From NCBI GenBank assembly GCA_011526275.1, contig WTJP01000140.1:1-32973 (forward strand): a stretch of DNA of 32,973 bases, read 5' to 3'. Below, in pieces: positions 7,837-15,609 of this stretch. The first letter of the stretch is position 1. Every line of letters starts with the position of its first letter. This stretch comes from Candidatus Arcticimaribacter sp. GTDB lineage: Bacteria; Bacteroidota; Bacteroidia; Flavobacteriales; Flavobacteriaceae. The position numbers were made by a program, and so were the translations under genes. A model generated the notes under the pieces. The model was given only the letters and a program-made list of their open reading frames with translations, was not told where the DNA came from and did no database searches.

Positions 7837-8460
7837 TTATTCGTCCAGCTCTCCGCGTTTTGAAAGCTCATCACGAACTTTAGCTGCCCCTTCATAGTCT
7901 TCTTTTTTGACCAGTTGGTCGAGGAGTTTTTTTAATTCTTTGGTTTGCACTTTGGGAAGATTACCCATGACATTTTTCTCTGGATTTTGTTCCTCGATAA
8001 AATTCTTAATCCAGTTTTCATCGTTTTGACCAGTGCCGCCACTTTGAGCTCCCTCGGTAAAACCTGCTTTAGATAAAATATTCTCGTAGGTAAAAATAGG
8101 GGCGTCAAAACGTATCGATAGGGCTACAGCATCGGAAGTTCGCGCATCGATGATTTCTTCAATCTCGTCTCGCTCACAAATTAAGCTGGAATAGAAAACC
8201 CCGTCCACTAGCTTGTGAATGATGATTTGTTTCACCACAATTTTATAGCGTTCAAAGCACTGGGCCATTAAATCGTGTGTAATGGGGCGTGGTGGATTGA
8301 TTTCTTTTTCTAAGCCAATGGCAATGGATTGTGCCTCAAAAGCACCGATAATAACGGGTAAATTACGATTACCTTCTACCTCGCTTAAGATAAGGGCATA
8401 GGCGCCGCTTTGGGCTTGACTATACGATATTCCTTTGATGGTTAATTCAACAAGTACCAT
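7837..8460 (-). CDS. Bifunctional nuclease (BFN/DUF151) domain protein with UVR motif
   Basis: 207 residues. The first roughly 130 form a BFN (DUF151) domain: it opens VLVELTIKGISYSQAQSGAYALIL, then LPVIIGAFEAQSIAIGLE, and RTSDAVALSIRFDAPIF, the conserved block of the family. A low-complexity GAQSGGTGQ linker follows, then a C-terminal UVR-type helical hairpin (KELKKLLDQLVKKEDYEGAAKVRDEL), like the UvrB-UvrC interaction motif. This BFN+UVR architecture is common in Bacteroidetes. Plant BFN proteins have nuclease activity, but the bacterial role is not established, so the function is left open. Single gene, 90 nt from the thyA start, with no visible intrinsic terminator after it. Confidence 0.9.
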   Translation of the reverse strand: MVLVELTIKGISYSQAQSGAYALILSEVEGNRNLPVIIGAFEAQSIAIGLEKEINPPRPITHDLMAQCFERYKIVVKQIIIHKLVDGVFYSSLICERDEIEEIIDARTSDAVALSIRFDAPIFTYENILSKAGFTEGAQSGGTGQNDENWIKNFIEEQNPEKNVMGNLPKVQTKELKKLLDQLVKKEDYEGAAKVRDELSKRGELDE

Positions 8461-8563
8461 AATGCATTTGTAGCGAATACAAAGAAAACGATTTTAGATG
8501 AGAGCAGTCAAATTTTATAGAGAAAACAAAGTGAATTCAGACGAAAAATATGAGTTAAAACCT

Positions 8564-8571
8564 TAAATTTG
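8564..8571 (+). promoter_or_regulatory. -7 promoter box (TAAATTTG) for pdhB
   Basis: Exact TAnnTTTG match 19 nt upstream of the pdhB ATG at 8591. The rest of 8461-8563 shows no ORF or strong hairpin. Confidence 0.5.
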
Positions 8572-8590
8572 CACCTAGAATAATGAAACC

Positions 8591-9577
8591 ATGAAAACAA
8601 TACAATTTAGAGAAGCCATCGCACAGGCAATGTCAGAAGAAATGAGAAAAGATGAAAGCATCTACCTCATGGGAGAAGAAGTTGCCGAATACAATGGCGC
8701 CTATAAGGCATCCAAAGGAATGTTAGATGAATTTGGTGAAAAACGCGTTATCGACACCCCTATTTCAGAATTAGGTTTTGCCGGTATAGGCGTGGGTTCA
8801 ACCATGACGGGAAATCGTCCTATCATTGAGTTCATGACATTTAACTTTGCACTAGTTGGGATAGATCAAATCATTAACAATGCTGCGAAAATTCGTCAAA
8901 TGTCTGGAGGTCAATTCCCTTGTCCTATTGTTTTCCGCGGTCCAACCGCCTCAGCGGGTCAATTGGCAGCCACGCACTCACAAGCATTTGAAAGTTGGTA
9001 CGCTAACTGTCCGGGCTTAAAAGTAATTGTTCCCTCTAATCCATATGACGCCAAAGGTTTACTAAAAGCAGCCATTCGCGACGATGATCCAGTAATTTTT
9101 ATGGAGTCAGAGCAAATGTATGGCGATAAAGGTGAGGTGCCTGAAGATGAATACATTTTACCTATTGGTGTTGCCGACATCAAACGCAAAGGAACAGATG
9201 TTACCATCGTTTCTTTTGGAAAAATTATCAAAGAGGCCTACACCGCAGCTGATGAATTAGCCAAAGAAGGGATAGAATGTGAAATCATTGATTTGAGAAC
9301 CGTGCGCCCTATGGATCACGAAGCTATTTTTGAATCAGTGAAAAAAACCAACCGTTTGGTAATTTTGGAAGAAGCATGGCCCTTTGGTAATGTAGCGACT
9401 GAGATTACTTACCAGGTACAAAGTCAAGTATTCGATTACCTCGATGCGCCTATCGAAAAAATAAATACAGCCGATACCCCGGCACCATTTTCTCCTGTTT
9501 TATTGGCAGAATGGCTACCCAATAGCGATGATGTAATTAAAGCTGTGAAAAAAGTACTTTACCACAAGAATAATTAA
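8591..9577 (+). CDS. pdhB: Pyruvate dehydrogenase E1 component, beta subunit
   Basis: 328 residues, standard for the beta chain of the heterotetrameric 2-oxo acid dehydrogenase E1. With the alpha chain and thiamine diphosphate it decarboxylates pyruvate and acetylates the E2 lipoyl group. Landmarks: MGEEVAEYNGAYKAS, Glu60 in TPISELGFAGIGVG (the thiamine-activating Glu), His129 in ATHSQAFESWY, and the C-terminal transketolase domain with IIDLRTVRPMD and LEEAWPFGNVATEI. Pyruvate rather than branched-chain specificity is inferred from overall similarity. No E1 alpha or E2 gene is beside it, so the complex is encoded elsewhere. Confidence 0.93.
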   Translation: MKTIQFREAIAQAMSEEMRKDESIYLMGEEVAEYNGAYKASKGMLDEFGEKRVIDTPISELGFAGIGVGSTMTGNRPIIEFMTFNFALVGIDQIINNAAKIRQMSGGQFPCPIVFRGPTASAGQLAATHSQAFESWYANCPGLKVIVPSNPYDAKGLLKAAIRDDDPVIFMESEQMYGDKGEVPEDEYILPIGVADIKRKGTDVTIVSFGKIIKEAYTAADELAKEGIECEIIDLRTVRPMDHEAIFESVKKTNRLVILEEAWPFGNVATEITYQVQSQVFDYLDAPIEKINTADTPAPFSPVLLAEWLPNSDDVIKAVKKVLYHKNN

Positions 9578-9607
9578 TTCTTAAAGGGTAGTTCAAAACA
9601 TTTTTGT

Positions 9608-9615
9608 TAGCTTCG
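9608..9615 (+). promoter_or_regulatory. Possible -7 box (TAGCTTCG) for hppA
   Basis: TAGCTTCG differs from TAnnTTTG at one base and lies 28 nt before the hppA ATG. No terminator separates pdhB from hppA, so read-through is also possible. Confidence 0.3.
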
Positions 9616-9643
9616 CAGGTGATTTGAATTTTTACATTTTTTT

Positions 9644-12019
9644 ATGGAAGCTAAGATTATTTATTTGCCTCTTCTACTCTCTTTGGTAGGGCTTGTTTAC
9701 ATGTTAATCAAGGCCAGTTGGGTGAGGAAGCAAGACGCTGGAAGCGAGCGTATGGTTGAGATTTCAACCGCAATTAAAGAAGGGGCTTTAGCCTTTTTGA
9801 ATGCCGAGTATCGTCTATTGTTTGTATTCGTTCTAGTTGCCTCTGCAGCTTTATTTGGAATTTCTACTGCCGTAGAAACAACAAGCTGGATGATTGTTCC
9901 CGCTTTCGTCATTGGAGCAATTTTTTCTGCGTTCGCAGGTAACATAGGAATGCGAATTGCCACCGAGGCGAATGCACGTACTGCTGAAGCTGCTAAAACA
10001 AGTTTACCAAAAGCACTACAAGTGTCCTTTGGTGGTGGAACGGTAATGGGACTAGGTGTTGCAGGTTTAGCTGTACTTGGACTGACTTTATTGTTTTTGT
10101 TCTTTGTAGGACAATTTATGGGACAAGAGGGTTCCTTCTACGATAACATGACGGTAGTCTTAGAGGCCTTAGCTGGTTTCTCACTAGGAGCAGAGTCGAT
10201 CGCATTGTTTGCCCGTGTGGGAGGTGGTATTTACACCAAAGCCGCTGATGTTGGGGCAGATTTAGTGGGTAAAGTGGAAGCAGGTATTCCTGAAGATGAT
10301 CCACGTAACCCAGCAACCATTGCTGATAACGTAGGAGATAACGTAGGGGATGTTGCAGGTATGGGAGCCGATTTATTCGGTTCTTATGTCGCCACAGTTC
10401 TTGCTGCCATGGTGCTTGGAAACTATGTTATCCGCGACATGTCTACAGAAGTAGCATACACAGATGCTTTCAATAACATGGGTCCTATTCTACTTCCTGT
10501 TGTTATTGCAGGTGTTGGTGTTTTAGCTTCTATCATTGGAACCTTGTTTGTTAAGATTTCCGATAACAGTGCCAAAGAAGCGAAAGTACAAGCTGCACTT
10601 GATTTTGGGAACTGGGCCTCAATTGTAATCACCCTAATAGCAAGTTATTTTTTAATTGATTGGATGTTGCCTGAAACGCTAACCATGAATTTCTTTGGGG
10701 AAGGAAACAAGGCAATTCCATCAATGAATGTGTTCTTTTCTGCCTGTATCGGATTAGCTGTAGGTGCATTTATATCTATGGTTACCGCTTACTATACAAG
10801 CCTTGGTAAAAAACCGGTATTGGATATCGTACAAAACAGTTCGACTGGAGCAGCGACCAACATTATTGCTGGTTTAGCCGTTGGAATGAAGTCAACCTTA
10901 CTTTCAGTTGTGTTATTTGCAGCTGCTATTTATGGTTCTTATGCTTTGGCCGGTTTCTACGGTGTAGCACTCGCCGCTTCTGCCATGATGGCGACAACAG
11001 CCATGCAGTTGGCCATCGATGCTTTCGGTCCTATTGCTGATAATGCAGGGGGAGTAGCTGAAATGAGTGAACTCGATCCTGAAGTACGTGAACGTACCGA
11101 TATTTTAGATTCTGTTGGAAACACCACTGCCGCAGTTGGTAAAGGTTTTGCCATTGCTTCTGCAGCGTTAACAGCTTTAGCCTTGTTTGCAGCCTATGTA
11201 ACCTTCACCGGTATTGATGGAATTAACATCTTTAAAGCTGATGTATTGGCCATGTTGTTTGTTGGTGCAATGATTCCAGTTGTCTTCTCAGCTTTGGCCA
11301 TGGAGTCGGTTGGAAAAGCAGCCATGGAAATGGTGGAAGAAGTACGTCGTCAGTTTAGAGAGATTCCTGGGATTATGGAAGGGAAGGGCACACCAGAATA
11401 TGCTAAGTGTGTGGATATCTCTACCAAAGCAGCCTTAAAAGAAATGTTGATGCCCGGTTTAATTACCATTATCACCCCTATTCTCATTGGACTATTCTTT
11501 GGTGCTGAACCATTAGGAGGCTATATGGCAGGAGTATGTGTTAGTGGTGTAATGTGGGCCATTTTCCAGAACAATGCTGGAGGTGCTTGGGACAACGCTA
11601 AAAAATCGTTCGAAGCTGGTGTTGAAATTAATGGAGAAATGACCTTTAAAGGATCTGATGCGCACAAAGCCGCCGTTACTGGTGACACCGTGGGAGATCC
11701 ATTTAAAGATACTTCAGGACCATCCATGAATATCTTGATAAAATTAACCTGTTTAGTAGGATTGGTAATTGCACCGCTTTTGGGATCACATGCTGCACCA
11801 CAACATGCAGAGGTGGTTAAAGAAGAAGTGCGTAAAGAAATTCGTGTAGAAGTTAATGCAGATGATAGTGGTCAAGTAGAAGCTGTCATTCAAACAACGA
11901 CTACTGAAAATGGAGAAACCACTACGGAAGAAAAAGTAATTACGGGTACAGAAGAAGAGGTGAAAGCCGCTGTAGCTGAACTGAAAGAGGTTGATATTCA
12001 ACTCAACAAAGAAGAGTAG
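9644..12019 (+). CDS. hppA: Membrane-bound, ion-pumping pyrophosphatase (K+-dependent type)
   Basis: About 791 residues and many transmembrane helices. Couples hydrolysis of pyrophosphate to export of H+ and/or Na+ across the inner membrane. The catalytic block at about 202-238 (DVGADLVGK, EDDPRNPATIADNVGDNVGDVAG) is intact, as is DNAGGVAEM near 465. GNTTAAVGKG near 491-500 has Ala and Gly where K+-independent enzymes carry Lys and Thr, so it should need K+. Ion choice (Na+ versus H+) is not decided by what I can read. The last roughly 75 residues after the final helix form an acidic, Thr/Glu-rich tail (VKEEVRKEIRVEV, TTTTENGETTTEEK) not found in the compact family core. By family topology both termini face the periplasm. 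Ends at a strong bidirectional terminator. Confidence 0.95.
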   Translation: MEAKIIYLPLLLSLVGLVYMLIKASWVRKQDAGSERMVEISTAIKEGALAFLNAEYRLLFVFVLVASAALFGISTAVETTSWMIVPAFVIGAIFSAFAGNIGMRIATEANARTAEAAKTSLPKALQVSFGGGTVMGLGVAGLAVLGLTLLFLFFVGQFMGQEGSFYDNMTVVLEALAGFSLGAESIALFARVGGGIYTKAADVGADLVGKVEAGIPEDDPRNPATIADNVGDNVGDVAGMGADLFGSYVATVLAAMVLGNYVIRDMSTEVAYTDAFNNMGPILLPVVIAGVGVLASIIGTLFVKISDNSAKEAKVQAALDFGNWASIVITLIASYFLIDWMLPETLTMNFFGEGNKAIPSMNVFFSACIGLAVGAFISMVTAYYTSLGKKPVLDIVQNSSTGAATNIIAGLAVGMKSTLLSVVLFAAAIYGSYALAGFYGVALAASAMMATTAMQLAIDAFGPIADNAGGVAEMSELDPEVRERTDILDSVGNTTAAVGKGFAIASAALTALALFAAYVTFTGIDGINIFKADVLAMLFVGAMIPVVFSALAMESVGKAAMEMVEEVRRQFREIPGIMEGKGTPEYAKCVDISTKAALKEMLMPGLITIITPILIGLFFGAEPLGGYMAGVCVSGVMWAIFQNNAGGAWDNAKKSFEAGVEINGEMTFKGSDAHKAAVTGDTVGDPFKDTSGPSMNILIKLTCLVGLVIAPLLGSHAAPQHAEVVKEEVRKEIRVEVNADDSGQVEAVIQTTTTENGETTTEEKVITGTEEEVKAAVAELKEVDIQLNKEE

Positions 12020-12037
12020 ATTATCTTTTACATAAAC

Positions 12038-12068
12038 AAAAAAGCCGACCATTTGGTCGGCTTTTTTT
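12038..12068. terminator. Bidirectional intrinsic terminator between hppA and kinase gene
   Basis: GCCGACCA (12044-12051) pairs with TGGTCGGC (12054-12061), with six A before and seven T after, so a U-tract follows the hairpin on either strand. It serves hppA (+) and the convergent deoxynucleoside kinase (-). Confidence 0.92.
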
Positions 12069-12083
12069 ATGGGTGTAATTGGT

Positions 12084-12698
12084 CTAAAATAGACCGTTTA
12101 TTTCGGCGTCAATCATTTCAATGATTTTCCCTAAATCCTCTGGTTGATTGACAAAATCGAGATCGTCAACATCGATAATCAAAAGCTTACCTTTGTCATA
12201 ACCTTCAATCCATGCTTCATAACGCTCATTTAAACGACTCAAGTAATCGATGCTAATCGAGTTTTCATATTCTCTTCCGCGTTGATGGATTTGTTTTACT
12301 AGGTTGGGAATACTGCTGCGCAAATAAATCATTAAATCGGGGCCAGTAACGAGGGCCTCCATGAGGTTGAACAGTTGCCGATAATTTTCAAAGTCCCTTT
12401 TGGTGAGCAAACCCATGGCATGCAGGTTGGGTGCAAAGATGTAGGCGTCTTCATAGATGGTTCTATCTTGTATCACCTTTTTACCACTGCGTTGAATGTC
12501 GAGTAACTGCCCAAAACGACTATTTAAAAAGTAAATTTGAAGGTTAAATGACCAGCGTTCCATCTCGTGATAAAAATCATCGAGGTAAGGATTTTCAACT
12601 ACTTCTTCATAGTGTGCTTGCCATCGGTAGTGTTTAGACAATAGCTTCGTTAAGGTTGTTTTTCCTGCGCCAATGTTACCGGCGATGGCTATGTGCAT
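12084..12698 (-). CDS. Deoxynucleoside kinase family protein
   Basis: 204 residues of the deoxyadenosine/deoxyguanosine kinase type, which phosphorylate salvaged deoxynucleosides using ATP. P-loop GNIGAGKTT at 7-15, the substrate-side HYEEVVENPYLDDFY segment (Glu near 31-32), QDRTIYED with the family DR at 78-79, and a LID-like Arg-rich stretch IHQRGREYEN. Length matches bacterial dNKs of about 200-220 residues. Base specificity is not readable from sequence alone. It lies among dNTP-supply genes (folA, thyA) but is transcribed alone, divergently from metK across a 264-nt intergenic region. Confidence 0.9.
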   Translation of the reverse strand: MHIAIAGNIGAGKTTLTKLLSKHYRWQAHYEEVVENPYLDDFYHEMERWSFNLQIYFLNSRFGQLLDIQRSGKKVIQDRTIYEDAYIFAPNLHAMGLLTKRDFENYRQLFNLMEALVTGPDLMIYLRSSIPNLVKQIHQRGREYENSISIDYLSRLNERYEAWIEGYDKGKLLIIDVDDLDFVNQPEDLGKIIEMIDAEINGLF

Positions 12699-12812
12699 AT
12701 TGAGAAAATTTAAGTTCTAAGCTCAGTTTGTTTACTTGCTTAAAAATAATTCCTTTTTTTAAAAGGGGAAAACAAATTAATGAGAAGACCATAGGATATA
12801 CTGCATTTAGGT

Positions 12813-12844
12813 ATTGTGCAGCTTAAAAAAAGCATTTATCTTTG
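12813..12844 (+). promoter_or_regulatory. Promoter of the methionine/SAM operon
   Basis: ATTG (12813-12816, one base from the -33 TTTG), a 20-nt spacer, then TATCTTTG (12837-12844), an exact -7 box. The predicted start near 12850 lies just before the SAM-II-like aptamer and gives a leader of about 110 nt to the metK ATG, unusually long beside the other leaders here (about 10-25 nt). Confidence 0.65.
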
Positions 12845-12856
12845 CATAAATATTAA

Positions 12857-12907
12857 CGAGGAAGGATTTGACTGATTGCAAACCTCGAGAAAAAAATGCT
12901 AAAACAG
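12857..12907 (+). ncRNA. SAM-II-like riboswitch aptamer
   Basis: P1 is CGAGG (12857-12861) with CCTCG (12883-12887). The 21-nt loop holds GATTTG (12865-12870) and ATTGCA (12875-12880), the segments that SAM-II aptamers carry in that order. After P1 comes a purine tract AGAAAAAAA, then TGCTAAAA (12897-12904), the conserved 3' strand. Pseudoknot pairs: GCA (12878-12880) with TGC (12897-12899), and CTG (12872-12874) with CAG (12905-12907). SAM-II is known for sensing S-adenosylmethionine before methionine genes, and this copy heads metK-metX-metZ-metH-metF. The match is by eye against remembered family features. Confidence 0.75.
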
Positions 12908-12909
12908 AA

Positions 12910-12956
12910 TTGCTTTCGTTGAACGAGCGAATCTTCAAAATCCTTCCAGAAAGCAA
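12910..12956 (+). promoter_or_regulatory. Probable riboswitch expression platform before metK
   Basis: TTGCTTTC (12910-12917) pairs perfectly with GAAAGCAA (12949-12956), ending 6 nt before the metK ATG. Inside it, AAATCCTTCC (12938-12947) is perfectly complementary to GGAAGGATTT (12860-12869) in the aptamer 5' half. No T-run follows, so control of translation initiation is more likely than termination. Confidence 0.5.
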
Positions 12957-12962
12957 ATTTAA

Positions 12963-14219
12963 ATGGCCTATTTTTTTACCTCAGAATCTGTAAGCGAAGG
13001 ACACCCCGACAAAGTTTCCGACCAAATTAGCGACGCGTTAATCGATCACTTTTTAGCTTTTGACCCTGAAAGTAAAGTTGCTTGTGAAACTTTGGTGACC
13101 ACTGGTCAAGTGGTATTAGCTGGCGAAGTGAAGAGTACAACTTATCTCGATGTGCAAAAAATTGCCCGAGACACCATCAATAAAATTGGGTACACCAAAG
13201 GAGAATATCAGTTTTCCGGCGACTCTTGTGGAGTTATTTCATTAATTCACGAACAATCACAAGACATCAATCAAGGGGTTGATCGTGCAGAGAAGAAAGA
13301 GCAAGGAGCTGGTGATCAAGGAATCATGTTTGGCTATGCTTCCAACGAGACCGATAATTACATGCCTTTAGCGTTGGATCTATCGCACAAACTTTTAATC
13401 GAGCTTGCGGAGCTAAGAAGAGAGAATAAAGACATTACTTATTTACGCCCCGATGCTAAATCACAGGTAACCCTCGAATATGACGATAATGATGTACCTG
13501 TTCGCATTGATACGATTGTGATTTCGACCCAACACGACGCATTCGATAGCGATGACGATCGCATGTTAGCGAAAATCAAAGAGGATATCATTTCCATTCT
13601 GATACCGCGTGTAAAGGCGCAATTACCAGAACGCATTCAGGCATTATTTGATGACAATATTACCTACCACATCAATCCAACAGGAAAATTTGTGATTGGT
13701 GGGCCTCATGGCGATACCGGATTAACTGGTAGAAAAATTATCGTGGACACCTATGGAGGAAAAGGCGGTCATGGAGGGGGTGCTTTTAGTGGAAAAGATC
13801 CGAGTAAAGTGGACCGTAGTGCAGCCTATGCAGCACGTCATATCGCTAAGAATCTAGTAGCTGCAGGAGTTGCTGATGAACTGTTGGTTCAGTTGAGTTA
13901 TGCGATTGGGGTAGCTAAGCCTACTTCCATTGCAGTAAATACCTATGGAAAATCTAAGGTCAATTTAACCGACGGTGAAATTGCAGAGAAAATCCAATCC
14001 ATCTTCGACTTAACGCCTTACGGGATTGAGCAGCGTTTAAAATTACGTACACCCATTTATTCAGAAACAGCGGCCTACGGCCACATGGGAAGAACACCTG
14101 AGACCGTTACCAAAACCTTTACATCGCCCTACAGCGGTGAAGTTAGCCTAGAAGTAGAACTCTTTACTTGGGAGAAACTCGATCAAGTAGAGCAAATTAA
14201 AGCAGCATTTAACCTTTAA
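12963..14219 (+). CDS. metK: S-adenosylmethionine synthetase
   Basis: 418 residues; makes SAM from methionine and ATP. Landmarks: SEGHPDKVSDQISDALID (His14, Asp16 at the active site), GAGDQGIMFGYA near 116-126, GRKIIVDTYGG, and the glycine-rich P-loop-like GGHGGGAFSGKDPSKVDRSAAY. It is longer than the E. coli enzyme (384), which fits Bacteroidetes versions. It is the first gene of the operon and sits directly behind the SAM-II-like element, so its own product would repress it. metX follows after 3 nt. Confidence 0.97.
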   Translation: MAYFFTSESVSEGHPDKVSDQISDALIDHFLAFDPESKVACETLVTTGQVVLAGEVKSTTYLDVQKIARDTINKIGYTKGEYQFSGDSCGVISLIHEQSQDINQGVDRAEKKEQGAGDQGIMFGYASNETDNYMPLALDLSHKLLIELAELRRENKDITYLRPDAKSQVTLEYDDNDVPVRIDTIVISTQHDAFDSDDDRMLAKIKEDIISILIPRVKAQLPERIQALFDDNITYHINPTGKFVIGGPHGDTGLTGRKIIVDTYGGKGGHGGGAFSGKDPSKVDRSAAYAARHIAKNLVAAGVADELLVQLSYAIGVAKPTSIAVNTYGKSKVNLTDGEIAEKIQSIFDLTPYGIEQRLKLRTPIYSETAAYGHMGRTPETVTKTFTSPYSGEVSLEVELFTWEKLDQVEQIKAAFNL

Positions 14220-14222
14220 TTC

Positions 14223-15173
14223 ATGATTCTTTCCCCGAGTACATCTAAATTACAACACCTGCGGTTGACCAATGGTCAAGCCTTGAGTTACCAGCATTTT
14301 GGGCAAGACTATCTCAGTGCGCCCGTGGTGGTCATTAACCATCCGTTAACTGCGAATTCATGCGTTACTGGGCCCGATGGTTGGTGGAGTGATTTAGTAG
14401 GCGAAGGGAAAACGATCGATACCAACCGTTACGCCATAATTGCTTTTAATATTCCTGGAAATGGTTATGATGGCTTTTTCTTGGAGAACTATAAACATTG
14501 GCATACCGGAACTGTAGCCGGGTTCTTTTGCGCTGGATTACGTCAGTTGGGCATTGAGAAAGTTCACACTTTAATTGGTGGATCTATTGGAGCGGGTATT
14601 GCTTGGGAAATGGCCGCGTTGAGCCCTAGTTTTATTGAACGCATGATTCCTGTGGGGGGCGATTGGAAATCCTCCGACTGGATGATTGCCAATACTTTTA
14701 TTCAAAGCAAAATACTCAATAGTGATTCAAAACCACTACAAACTGCGCGTATGCACGCTATGATGTGCTATCGCACTCCTGAGTCTTTCAAGTTGCGTTT
14801 TAATCGAACGAAAAACAAAGAGTTAGGGATGTATAATGTAGAATCATGGTTGTTGTATCACGGTGAAAAGCTGAATGAACGTTTTGAATTACAAGCCTAT
14901 AAAACAATGAATCATTTACTGGGGAGTATTGATATTACCCGAAATGGAAAGTCTTTCGAAGAAAACATTCAAGGCATACAGTCAGAGATTCATATTGTAT
15001 CCATCAATAGCGACATTTTCTTCCCCTTGAACGAAGATTTGGAAACTGTTGCCTTGGCAAAAAGTGCAGGGGTTAAAATTGAACACCACATTCTTGAGTC
15101 CCCTTACGGACACGATGCCTTTTTGATGGAGCCCAAGAAAGTACGCCTCATATTAGAAAAAATAATGCAATAG
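14223..15173 (+). CDS. metX: Homoserine O-acyltransferase (MetX-type alpha/beta hydrolase)
   Basis: 316 residues. Activates homoserine by O-acylation for methionine synthesis. It keeps the MetX blocks: NHPLTANS (the NHALTG-type oxyanion region at 39-46), GWWSDLVGEGKTIDTNRYAI, GGSIGAG with nucleophile Ser121, the acid Asp264 in NSDIFFPL, and His297 in SPYGHDAFL. It is shorter than the 350-380 residues usual for MetX, mostly from a reduced lid region. Acetyl versus succinyl donor cannot be settled from sequence alone; acetyl is the default for the family. The operon context with metZ supports a role in direct sulfhydrylation. Confidence 0.88.
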   Translation: MILSPSTSKLQHLRLTNGQALSYQHFGQDYLSAPVVVINHPLTANSCVTGPDGWWSDLVGEGKTIDTNRYAIIAFNIPGNGYDGFFLENYKHWHTGTVAGFFCAGLRQLGIEKVHTLIGGSIGAGIAWEMAALSPSFIERMIPVGGDWKSSDWMIANTFIQSKILNSDSKPLQTARMHAMMCYRTPESFKLRFNRTKNKELGMYNVESWLLYHGEKLNERFELQAYKTMNHLLGSIDITRNGKSFEENIQGIQSEIHIVSINSDIFFPLNEDLETVALAKSAGVKIEHHILESPYGHDAFLMEPKKVRLILEKIMQ

Positions 15174-15180
15174 AATTAAG

Positions 15181-15609
15181 ATGAAAGTACAATTAGAACG
15201 CATTAACAAAGATTATTTATTTGAAGTTCGCAACGAAGCCGGACGCAGCGTCATTTTAGACAACAAGTCTAAAACCGAGGGTGTTGTGGCAGGTATCAGT
15301 CCCATGGAGCTGGTGCTTATGGGGGTTGCTGGTTGCAGTAGCATCGATATAGTTGCCATTTTAGGGAAACAGAAGATTAACCCAGACAGCTTGCGTATGG
15401 AAGTACATGGTCTTCGCGAAGAAGGTGCAGTACCTGCTTTGTTTCACACCATCGAAATTACCATTCATTTAGAAGGGGAGAACATTACACCCGAAAAAGC
15501 GACCCGTGCTGCCAAGCTGTCTTATGAGAAATATTGTTCAGTGTCCAAAATGATCGATTCGGTAGCTGATATTAATTTTAAGATCGTCTTAAACGGAAAA
15601 GCCATATGA
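15181..15609 (+). CDS. OsmC/Ohr family protein within the methionine operon
   Basis: 142 residues of the OsmC/Ohr fold, whose members reduce organic hydroperoxides through two cysteines. Both are present: Cys52 in VAGCSSIDIV and Cys119 in EKYCSVSKM. Starts 7 nt after metX, and its stop overlaps the metZ start (ATGA, 15606-15609), so it is translationally coupled to the sulfhydrylase. That position, among enzymes that handle sulfide and homocysteine, suggests protection from peroxides or reactive sulfur species during methionine synthesis, but this is inference; a peroxidase role is the known family activity. Confidence 0.9.
   Translation: MKVQLERINKDYLFEVRNEAGRSVILDNKSKTEGVVAGISPMELVLMGVAGCSSIDIVAILGKQKINPDSLRMEVHGLREEGAVPALFHTIEITIHLEGENITPEKATRAAKLSYEKYCSVSKMIDSVADINFKIVLNGKAI

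Noticed and set aside
12821..12833. Small hairpin GCTT-AAAAA-AAGC in the metK promoter
   Set aside because: Lies between the -33 and -7 boxes, upstream of the predicted RNA start, with a 4-bp AT-rich stem.
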